Origin: Kiritimatiellia bacterium
GTDB lineage: Bacteria > Verrucomicrobiota > Kiritimatiellia > RFP12 > UBA3636
Direction of reading: 5' to 3'
Assembly: GCA_016295275.1 (NCBI GenBank)
Contig: JAEDLN010000143.1
Location: 1-6,167 of the forward strand
DNA length: 6,167 nucleotides
Part shown: piece by piece, positions 1 to 6,102 of the stretch
Layout of the letters: the number at the start of each line of letters is the position of its first letter
Numbering within the stretch: the stretch's first letter is position 1
Notes under the pieces: generated by a model
What the model saw: only the letters and a program-made list of their open reading frames with translations
Told to the model about the DNA's origin: nothing
The model's database searches: none
Program-made: the position numbers and the translations under genes

Positions 1-51
1 GCGCAGAGCGCGGCGTCTGTTCCCTCAAACCTCGCACCTTATCCCCCCGCC

Positions 52-116
52 CCCTCGCCCCGGTTCGCGCCCTCGCCCCGGTTCGCGCCCTCGCCCCGGT
101 TCGCGCCCTCGCCCCG
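52..116. repeat. Perfect 18-bp tandem repeat, about 3.6 copies
   Basis: The unit CCTCGCCCCGGTTCGCGC starts at 53, 71 and 89, and a partial 10-base copy starts at 107. One further base on the left (52) also matches the period. I see no mismatch between copies, which suggests recent expansion by slippage. The region is non-coding. The unit length is a multiple of three, so an artificial repeated peptide (Gly-Glu-Gly-Ala-Asn-Arg) appears on the minus strand, but nothing supports that as a gene. The DNA just left of the repeat (1-51) is C-rich and holds nothing I recognise. Confidence 0.95.
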
Positions 117-121
117 CCCCG

Positions 122-159
122 CGCTCCCACGCCGTGCGGCTTGGCGGTAGGGCGCGATG
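122..159 (+). repeat. Left-flank copy of a dispersed intergenic repeat
   Basis: This stretch contains two blocks that recur beyond the far end of the operon. The first is CGCTCCC, a short spacer, then GTGCGGCTT (122-142), matched at 6045-6064. The second is GCGGTAGGGCGCGATG (144-159), matched base for base at 6140-6155. In the right-hand copy the second block is the left arm of a perfect hairpin. Here the right arm is missing, because the sequence after 159 continues differently, so this copy looks decayed or truncated. It is non-coding. The likely class is a REP-like or similar intergenic element, inferred from its position, its palindromic partner and its presence in both flanks. Confidence 0.7.
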
Positions 160-182
160 CTTGGCCCCCGGACCTCCCGGCT

Positions 183-210
183 CGCGCTCGCGCCCGCGCG
201 CACGAGCGCG
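183..210. repeat. Perfect 8-bp inverted repeat upstream of the gyrB promoter
   Basis: CGCGCTCG (183-190) and CGAGCGCG (203-210) are exact reverse complements separated by 12 bases that are all G or C apart from one A. The repeat sits at the sharp boundary between the GC-rich flank and the AT-rich promoter island, with its right edge about 48 bases before the -10 hexamer. It lacks a following T-run on either strand, so it does not look like an intrinsic terminator. It could be a protein-binding site, a cruciform-prone sequence, or a chance product of CG-rich composition. I cannot choose between these from sequence alone. Confidence 0.5.
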
Positions 211-236
211 CTAAAAGCAATAAATAGACAAATCGC

Positions 237-264
237 TTGTTTCTCCCCCGAAAAATGGTACAAT
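237..264 (+). promoter_or_regulatory. Putative gyrBA promoter with extended -10
   Basis: The -10 hexamer is TACAAT (259-264), five of six matches to TATAAT. It is preceded by TG one base away (256-257), giving the extended -10 form TGnTACAAT. A weak -35 candidate, TTGTTT (237-242), lies 16 bases upstream. An AT-rich stretch at 211-233 could act as an UP element. Transcription would start around 268-272, leaving a leader of roughly 28-32 bases before the ATG at 300. Gyrase promoters in several bacteria are induced when DNA relaxes. Such control is plausible here, but the sequence does not demonstrate it. Confidence 0.6.
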
Positions 265-299
265 CTGACTATTCCACAAACCACTATTTGTTCCCCTTT

Positions 300-2999
300 A
301 TGGATAAGAATCTAGATCCCAAGACTGCCAACGACGAAACGAACGACCTGCAGACGAAGGAAGCCGTTCGCGAAGGCGTTGAGGTGGCTCACGCGCAGGA
401 AGAGTATACCGCCAAAAATATCGCCGTCCTGGGCTTCCCGGACGCCGTCCGTTTGCGTGCCCCAATGTACATCGGCGATACCTACGAACGAGGCTTCCAC
501 CACTGCGTCTACGAAGTCATCGACAATTCCATCGATGAGGCAATGGCCGGCTTCTGCAAACATATCGAAGTCTCCATCACATCGGATGGATATTGCTGCG
601 TCAAGGATGACGGTCGCGGCATTCCGTGCGATCCTTTTACCCAAAAGAAGGAAGACGGTTCCCCGGGTCCGCTCGATGGTCTCTCTACCTTGCAGGTCGT
701 TCTCACAAACCTCCATGCCGGCGGCAAATTCAATACCGGCTCCTACAAGGTTTCCGGTGGTTTGCACGGCGTCGGCACCAAATGCGTCAACGCCCTCTCC
801 GATTACTTCGACGCCGAAGTGCGCCGCGACGGTAAAATCCACCGCATCACCTTCTCCCGCGGAATCGTGACCGGCGACGGATTCCGGATCGTCGGCGAAT
901 GCGGTAAAGACGAACACGGTACCACCATCACGTTCCACCCCGATCCCCAAATCTTCAAATCCGAATCGGGCGAGCCGTTTGCCTTCAAATGGGATATCCT
1001 CAGCAAACGTTTCAACGAACTCTCCTTCCTCAACCCAGGCGTCGAAATCTCTTTCACCGAAGAATCCTCCGGCAAAAAAGCATTCTTCAGCAACGAACAC
1101 GGTATCAAGGGATACCTCGAACAAATCGCCGGCGAACAAACCCGTATCACCCCCGAAGTCATCCATATCGCCACAAACGATATCAATGAAAAGGACCCCG
1201 ATACCAACCTCGCCGCCGAAATCGCTATGCTGTTCGTCGACGGCAAGAGCGATTACATGATCAACTCCTACGCCAACAGCATCAATACCATCGAGGGCGG
1301 TACCCATATCAGCGGCTTCTCCGCCGCTTTGACCTCCGCCGTTAACGCCTTCGCCCGCGATAAAAAACTGCTCAAAGACAAGGAAAAGAATCTCGAAAAC
1401 AAGGAAATCCGGACCGGCCTCTACGCAATCGTATCGGTCAAAGTCTTCAATCCCCAATTCGAAGGACAGACGAAAACAAAGCTCGGAAACAAGTTCGTCG
1501 GCAGCAAAATCCAATCCCTCGTCGGCGAAAAGCTGAAAACCTACTTCTCCGAACACCCGAAGGTCGCAACCCTGATCGTCGAAAAGGCCCTCAAAACCCG
1601 TAGGATCAACGAGAGTATCGAAAGAATCCTCAAGGACGGATACAAGGATGCCAGTACCCACTTCCTCGGAAAACTGGCAGACTGCACCAGCCGAAACTGG
1701 GCAGAACGCGAACTATTCCTCGTGGAGGGCGACTCCGCCGGCGGTTCCGCAAAACAAGGACGGGATCGCCGCATCCAGGCCATCCTCCCCCTCCGCGGTA
1801 AAGTGCTCAATGTCCAAAAGGCTACCGAGGATCAGATGCTCAAAAACAATGAAATCCGATCCCTCATTTCCGCAATCGGCGCAAACTACGGAAATCCGCC
1901 AGACGATCTCGGCCTCGATGCCGACGATTCCGCTTCCTCCAAAGACCAATCGAACGATCCGGACGCTCCTCCTTCCAAAGAAGAGACAAACGGCAAAAAC
2001 AAAAAGGTCGCTCGAAAGGAATTTTTCGATATCAACAAGATCAAGTACGACAAAGTCATCATCATGACCGATGCCGATGTCGACGGCGCCCATATCCGTA
2101 CCCTTTTGCTGACCTTCTTCTGGAAGCAAATGCGCCCCCTGATCATGCAGGGCCATGTCTATCTCGCCCAGCCTCCGCTGTACCAAATCAAACGCGGAAA
2201 GGAAGAGAAATACATCGAAAGCGATGCCCAGCTGACACGGAGCCTCGTCACCATCGGCGCGAAGGACTTCACATTCCAAAATACCGACGGCGTCCATACC
2301 ATCTCCAGTACCGATATGCCCGGTATCCTCGAAGTGCTCTCAAGCGCCGAAGAAATCTGTAACCGACTCAAAAAACAAAATATCGATCTCGACCGGTTCT
2401 TCCGCGCACGCGATCTCGAAACCGGCGAATTCCCGCACTTCCGCGTCATAACCGATACCGACGGCAACCAGATCGACCACTATGTCCATCGGATGGACGA
2501 AGCCCAAAAACTCAAGGAGGAGGTCGCTGCCGCCCTCGGCTGCCCGCTCGAAGAACTCGATTCCGCCGAAAACCCCAACTACACTTGCACCGAAGTCCTC
2601 CAGGCTAACGACCTGCGCCGGAAAATGGATATCCTCCGTGATGTCTACCACTTCGAACGCGGAACATTCTGGGGAAATCGCGATGGCAGCCCGCTCGGAA
2701 AACTCGTCGATCTCGACAAAAAGGAAATCCCCGTTTTCTCCCTGTTCGATGTTCTCAATATCATCCGCGACCGCGGCAAAAAGGGCCTTACCGTCCAACG
2801 CTACAAGGGTCTCGGTGAAATGGACTACGACCAACTCTTCGATACCACGATGGATCCCCAAAAACGCAAACTCCTGCGCGTGCAAATCGATTCCCTCGAA
2901 GAGGCCGACAAATACTTCTCCATCCTCATGGGAGACGAGGTCGATCCTCGTCGGCGCTTCATTGAAGAAAATGCCCTCAACGCCCGACCGGACGCCTAA
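300..2999 (+). CDS. gyrB: DNA gyrase subunit B (ATPase and TOPRIM subunit)
   Basis: GyrB hydrolyses ATP to drive negative supercoiling by the cytoplasmic A2B2 gyrase. The 899-residue product is longer than the E. coli protein (804). The GHKL ATPase has the arm tyrosine Y36, catalytic E72 and N76 in EVIDNSIDEA, DDGRGIP (103-109), LHAGGKF (138-144) and SYKVSGGLHGVG (148-159). The transducer QTK loop is Q390-K392. TOPRIM metal residues are E476 in EGDSAGGSAKQGRDR and D591, D593 and D595 in DADVDG. PLRGKVLN is at 497-504 and QRYKGLGEM at 833-841. The Gram-negative-type insert spans roughly 641-826. Odd points are an altered motif at 44-60, about ten extra residues near 110-125, and a hydrophilic insert at 533-570. 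The same frame is open back to a TTG at 237, with an ATG at 255, but the -10 promoter element lies on top of that extension, so I chose the ATG at 300. No Shine-Dalgarno site is visible. The frame is intact, and gyrA follows 61 bases later. Confidence 0.96.
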   Translation: MDKNLDPKTANDETNDLQTKEAVREGVEVAHAQEEYTAKNIAVLGFPDAVRLRAPMYIGDTYERGFHHCVYEVIDNSIDEAMAGFCKHIEVSITSDGYCCVKDDGRGIPCDPFTQKKEDGSPGPLDGLSTLQVVLTNLHAGGKFNTGSYKVSGGLHGVGTKCVNALSDYFDAEVRRDGKIHRITFSRGIVTGDGFRIVGECGKDEHGTTITFHPDPQIFKSESGEPFAFKWDILSKRFNELSFLNPGVEISFTEESSGKKAFFSNEHGIKGYLEQIAGEQTRITPEVIHIATNDINEKDPDTNLAAEIAMLFVDGKSDYMINSYANSINTIEGGTHISGFSAALTSAVNAFARDKKLLKDKEKNLENKEIRTGLYAIVSVKVFNPQFEGQTKTKLGNKFVGSKIQSLVGEKLKTYFSEHPKVATLIVEKALKTRRINESIERILKDGYKDASTHFLGKLADCTSRNWAERELFLVEGDSAGGSAKQGRDRRIQAILPLRGKVLNVQKATEDQMLKNNEIRSLISAIGANYGNPPDDLGLDADDSASSKDQSNDPDAPPSKEETNGKNKKVARKEFFDINKIKYDKVIIMTDADVDGAHIRTLLLTFFWKQMRPLIMQGHVYLAQPPLYQIKRGKEEKYIESDAQLTRSLVTIGAKDFTFQNTDGVHTISSTDMPGILEVLSSAEEICNRLKKQNIDLDRFFRARDLETGEFPHFRVITDTDGNQIDHYVHRMDEAQKLKEEVAAALGCPLEELDSAENPNYTCTEVLQANDLRRKMDILRDVYHFERGTFWGNRDGSPLGKLVDLDKKEIPVFSLFDVLNIIRDRGKKGLTVQRYKGLGEMDYDQLFDTTMDPQKRKLLRVQIDSLEEADKYFSILMGDEVDPRRRFIEENALNARPDA

Positions 3000-3060
3000 A
3001 TCCGCCACCTGTATGGTTGATTCCCTATCCGCATCCGCAAAACCCTTTTAATGCCTTTCC
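3000..3060 (+). other. gyrB-gyrA intergenic spacer, no terminator
   Basis: These 61 bases separate the two gyrase genes. I find no stem-loop with a T-run, so read-through from gyrB into gyrA is expected. There is no purine-rich Shine-Dalgarno site before the gyrA ATG; the last 15 bases are TTTTAATGCCTTTCC. A TTTAAT hexamer at 3047-3052 resembles a -10 box, but I see no -35 partner at proper spacing (TTGATT at 3017-3022 is 24 bases away). An internal gyrA promoter is therefore possible but weakly supported. An ATG at 3051 is out of frame with gyrA. Confidence 0.6.
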
Positions 3061-5907
3061 ATGGACGACACAAACCAAGAAAACTCCCCCGCCGCCACCA
3101 TCGTGCCCAATCCGGTCCCGGCGGAAAATGACGAGGACTTCGCACCGGCGCAGACCGACGTCAAACCCATCAATATCGAAGACGAAATGAAGCAGTCGAT
3201 GCTCGACTACTCCATGTCCGTCATCATCGGCCGCGCCCTCCCCGATGCACGGGACGGTATGAAACCCGTTCACCGCCGCTGCATCTATGCCATGGGCGAA
3301 ACCGGAAATACCTTCGAAAAACCACACAAAAAGTCCGCCCGCGTCGTCGGTGAAGTCATGGGTAAATACCACCCCCATGGCGACTCCTCCATCTACGATA
3401 CCATCGTCCGAATGGCACAGCCGTTCTCCATGCGCTATATGCTCGTCGACGGTCACGGCAACTTCGGCTCCGTCGACGGCGACGGCGCCGCCGCCATGCG
3501 TTACACCGAGGTGCGAATGCAACGCTATGCGCAGGATATGCTCGACGATATCGATATGGAAACCGTCGATATGGTTTCCAACTACGATGAAACGCTACTC
3601 GAGCCGACCGTCCTCCCGTCCAAGCTGCCGAACCTCCTGCTCAACGGTTCCATGGGTATCGCCGTCGGTATGTCGACGAATATCCCGCCCCATAACCTCA
3701 ACGAGCTCTGCGATGCCATTTGCGCAATGGTCGATAATCCCGCGATCACCATCACCGAGCTCATGGACTACGTCAAAGGACCCGATTTCCCGACCTACGG
3801 AAAAATCTGCGGCCTCTCCGGTATCCGTAAAATCTATACCGAAGGCAGAGGCCCCCTCTGCGTTCGCGGACACGTCGAAATCGTCGAGGAAAAGGGAAAA
3901 TCCCCTTCCTTGCTCATTACCGATATCCCTTACGGCGTCAATAAAGCCGAAATGTGCGCAAAAATCGGCGAACTGATCCGTGAAAAGAAAATCGAGGGAA
4001 TTGCCGAAAACGGCGTGCGCGACGTCTCGAAGGCAGATGTCCGAATCGAAATCGATCTCAAACGCGATGCCAACCCTACGGTTGTCATCAACATGCTCTA
4101 CAAGCTGACGCCTCTCCAGTCCTCCTTCGGAGCCATCATGCTCGCCCTCGACAAGGGCCGCCCGAAAGTGATGAATCTCAAGCAACTCCTCCGTTGCTTC
4201 ATCAATCACCGGATCGAAGTCATCACCCGCCGGACAACTTACCAGCTGCGGAAAGCCGAGGAACGCAAACACCTCCTCGAAGGCTTCCGGATCGCAACCG
4301 ATAATATCGACGAAATCGTCCATATCATCCGCTCCTCCCAGAATGACGCCGAAGCAAAAGCCCGTATGCTCGAACGCTTCAACCTGGACGATATCCAGTC
4401 CTCCGCCATTCTCGAAATGCGCCTTCGCCAACTCACCGGATTGCAACGCCAGAAGATCGAAGACGAATACACACAGGTGCTGGCCAATATCGAACGATAC
4501 CAATTCATCCTCGCCAATCCGCAGGAAATCCTCAATCTCATTAAACTCGATTGCGAGGAAATGAAGAAAAAGTACGGCGATGCGCGCCGTACCGAAATCG
4601 AACCGACCGAGGCCGATATCGATATGGAATCGATTATCGCCAACGAACCTTGCGTCGTCACACTCTCCGAACGCGGATATGTGAAACGCTGCCCGCTCTC
4701 CGAATTCAAGGATCAAGGCCGCGGCGGCAAGGGTATTATCGGAGCCAAAACAAAAGACGCCGATGCCGTCTCCCGTATCTATACGCCCATGACGCACGAT
4801 CGCCTCCTCTTCTTCACCGATCGCGGTCGCGTCTTTACAAAGAAGGCTTGGGAACTCCCCGAGGGAACTCGTACCTCAACCGGTATTCCAATCCAAAACC
4901 TCCTCATTCTCCAACCCGATGAATTCACCGAGGAGGTCAACGAAAAGGGCCAAAAGGAAACCAAACTGCTTCGTACCGCCGAACGCGTCATCCGAATCAT
5001 CGTTACGCCCGATTTCAAAAACGGATCCGATGAGGAAATCAAACAGGCCTGCGCCGGAAAGGCCGTCTTCTTCGCAACCCGAAAGGGTATCGTGAAAAAG
5101 ACGCTGCTCGAGAAATTCGTCAATATCAACAAAACCGGTATCCGAGCCTTCCAATTGCGGGACGACGATAAACTCGTCGGCGTTTCCTTGATTGAAGAAA
5201 ACCAGGAACTCATGCTCGTCGCCGAAAGCGGACGCATCATCCGATTCAGCGAAAAACAGGTCCGCGCAATGGGCCGCGATGCCGTCGGCGTCCGCGGTAT
5301 GCGCCTCGCCGGCGTCTCCTTCGATGCATCCGCCGATGACGCCGAAGAAAACGACCCGATCGAACCCGCCACCGCTTCCGATGACGACGCCGATGAAACA
5401 GCCGGCGATTCCTTCGCCGATGGAGCCCCAGATGCCATCTGCGCACTCGTTCCTGTCAATGCCGCACCCAATGCCCGCCTCCTGCTCCTCTCCAAACTCG
5501 GAAAGGGCTTCCTGACCAGTCCGGATGAATTCCCATTCCGGAAACGAGGCGGTCAAGGTGTTCTCAGTCTCCGAATCTCCGATGCCACCGGTCGCCTCGC
5601 CTTCGCAGCGATGACGCATCTCGCAGAAGACGGTTCGCCCGACGAAAAACCGGAGTCCGTCTTGATTCTTACCGAAAAGGGAACGGTCATGCGGACCCGT
5701 ATCAACTCGATCCGAAACTGCCACCGTAGAAGCAGCGGCGTCAAGATCATCAACTTGGTCGCCGGCGACGCCGTCAAGGACGCCGAAATCGTTCCCGCTC
5801 AGGAAACGGACGAACAGGCTATCGAATCGACCGAACCAATCGTCGAACAATCCCCCGCCCCCGAGGCTACCCCTCCAACGACGGAATCCCCCGCCCCCGA
5901 GGCCTAA
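3061..5907 (+). CDS. gyrA: DNA gyrase subunit A (breakage-reunion and wrapping subunit)
   Basis: GyrA cleaves and rejoins the gate DNA and wraps DNA to impose negative supercoils. The 948-residue product is longer than E. coli GyrA (875). An acidic, Pro/Ala-rich extension (about 1-34) precedes PINIEDEMKQS. The winged helix carries Y148, the catalytic tyrosine (E. coli Y122), beside R147. The quinolone-determining motif KYHPHGDSSIYD has S109 and D113, the sensitive-type residues at E. coli positions 83 and 87. I200 matches the DNA-intercalating I174. A coiled-coil and C-gate follow (about 380-525). The C-terminal pinwheel shows six blade signatures, with a GyrA box QGRGGKG at 552-558 in blade 1. 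That box marks gyrase rather than ParC. Unusual parts are extra residues between blades 2 and 3 (about 617-664), an acidic insert at 755-790, RKRGGQG in blade 5 (827-833), and a Glu/Pro-rich tail (911-948). The start fits the family N-terminus; no Shine-Dalgarno site is visible. It is probably co-transcribed with gyrB. Confidence 0.96.
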   Translation: MDDTNQENSPAATIVPNPVPAENDEDFAPAQTDVKPINIEDEMKQSMLDYSMSVIIGRALPDARDGMKPVHRRCIYAMGETGNTFEKPHKKSARVVGEVMGKYHPHGDSSIYDTIVRMAQPFSMRYMLVDGHGNFGSVDGDGAAAMRYTEVRMQRYAQDMLDDIDMETVDMVSNYDETLLEPTVLPSKLPNLLLNGSMGIAVGMSTNIPPHNLNELCDAICAMVDNPAITITELMDYVKGPDFPTYGKICGLSGIRKIYTEGRGPLCVRGHVEIVEEKGKSPSLLITDIPYGVNKAEMCAKIGELIREKKIEGIAENGVRDVSKADVRIEIDLKRDANPTVVINMLYKLTPLQSSFGAIMLALDKGRPKVMNLKQLLRCFINHRIEVITRRTTYQLRKAEERKHLLEGFRIATDNIDEIVHIIRSSQNDAEAKARMLERFNLDDIQSSAILEMRLRQLTGLQRQKIEDEYTQVLANIERYQFILANPQEILNLIKLDCEEMKKKYGDARRTEIEPTEADIDMESIIANEPCVVTLSERGYVKRCPLSEFKDQGRGGKGIIGAKTKDADAVSRIYTPMTHDRLLFFTDRGRVFTKKAWELPEGTRTSTGIPIQNLLILQPDEFTEEVNEKGQKETKLLRTAERVIRIIVTPDFKNGSDEEIKQACAGKAVFFATRKGIVKKTLLEKFVNINKTGIRAFQLRDDDKLVGVSLIEENQELMLVAESGRIIRFSEKQVRAMGRDAVGVRGMRLAGVSFDASADDAEENDPIEPATASDDDADETAGDSFADGAPDAICALVPVNAAPNARLLLLSKLGKGFLTSPDEFPFRKRGGQGVLSLRISDATGRLAFAAMTHLAEDGSPDEKPESVLILTEKGTVMRTRINSIRNCHRRSSGVKIINLVAGDAVKDAEIVPAQETDEQAIESTEPIVEQSPAPEATPPTTESPAPEA
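5849..5903 (+). repeat. 19-base direct repeat in the gyrA 3' end
   Basis: AATCCCCCGCCCCCGAGGC occurs exactly at 5849-5867 and again at 5885-5903, a period of 36 bases or 12 codons. Both copies are in frame and encode Ser-Pro-Ala-Pro-Glu-Ala, so the protein tail ends with two copies of this hexapeptide. Identity at the DNA level, including wobble bases, suggests a recent local duplication in a tolerant region. Confidence 0.9.
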
Positions 5908-5930
5908 CCCTCCCGTAACGGCTCCCACCC

Positions 5931-5972
5931 GCGCATCGAATCGCAACATCGTTGCCTTTCGATGCGCTTTTT
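5931..5972 (+). terminator. Intrinsic terminator of the gyrBA operon
   Basis: A perfect 10-bp stem pairs GCGCATCGAA (5931-5940) with TTCGATGCGC (5958-5967). Inside it, after a two-by-two internal loop, a second 5-bp stem pairs GCAAC (5943-5947) with GTTGC (5951-5955) around an ATC loop. Five T residues follow immediately (5968-5972). It begins 23 bases after the gyrA stop codon, a normal distance for a rho-independent terminator. No T-run follows on the opposite strand, so it acts only for plus-strand transcription. Confidence 0.93.
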
Positions 5973-5980
5973 ATACCCCA

Positions 5981-6004
5981 CACCCCTCCTCGCACCCCTC
6001 CTCG
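5981..6004. repeat. 12-bp tandem duplication
   Basis: CACCCCTCCTCG occurs twice in direct succession (5981-5992 and 5993-6004) with no mismatch. It opens the C-rich non-coding right flank just after the terminator. It is short and probably a slippage product. Confidence 0.85.
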
Positions 6005-6021
6005 ACGCACCACCTCCCCGT

Positions 6022-6064
6022 CCCCTCGCCGCGCACCCTCGCCACGCTCCCCGTGGTGCGGCTT
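6022..6064 (+). repeat. Right-flank copy of the first repeat block
   Basis: CCCTCGCC-type sequence (6022-6043) is followed by CGCTCCC, a spacer and GTGCGGCTT (6045-6064). The left flank has the same order: CTCGCC tandem units, then CGCTCCC, a spacer and GTGCGGCTT (122-142). The spacer differs by about one base in length and in sequence. The similarity is partial, so this is called a degenerate copy of a shared intergenic element. No gene is visible here. Confidence 0.5.
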
Positions 6065-6102
6065 TGCCTCCCGCGCGGCCCTCACCTCCCCGTACCCCTT
6101 TG

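Noticed and set aside
52..116. CRISPR array
   Set aside because: The 18-bp units are directly adjacent with no spacers, and there are no cas genes.
225..230. TAGACA as the -35 box of the gyrB promoter
   Set aside because: It matches TTGACA well, but it is 28 bases from the TACAAT -10, and no -10 lies at 16-18 bases from it.
39..284. Minus-strand frame with repeated Gly-Glu-Gly-Ala-Asn-Arg units
   Set aside because: The repeat peptide is a by-product of an 18-bp tandem array whose period is divisible by three. The frame overlaps the gyrB promoter and the rest of the product is not protein-like.
312..1661. Long minus-strand open frame of 449 codons opposite gyrB
   Set aside because: It lies wholly opposite a clear gyrB. 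The C- or G-ending codons of gyrB suppress stops in this antisense frame, and its product shows no recognisable domain.
3051..3053. ATG ten bases upstream as the gyrA start
   Set aside because: It is out of frame with the GyrA reading frame.
3595..4797. Long minus-strand open frame of 400 codons opposite gyrA
   Set aside because: Same cause as the gyrB shadow: it is antisense to conserved GyrA sequence and has no recognisable motif.
300..5907. Topoisomerase IV (parE-parC) instead of gyrase
   Set aside because: The A subunit has an intact GyrA box (QGRGGKG) and a six-blade wrapping domain, and the gyrB-gyrA order is typical of gyrase.
4876..5949. Minus-strand open frame of 357 codons
   Set aside because: It is antisense to the GyrA C-terminal domain and begins inside the terminator hairpin. 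Its Gly/Phe/Asp-rich product mirrors the codon bias of gyrA.
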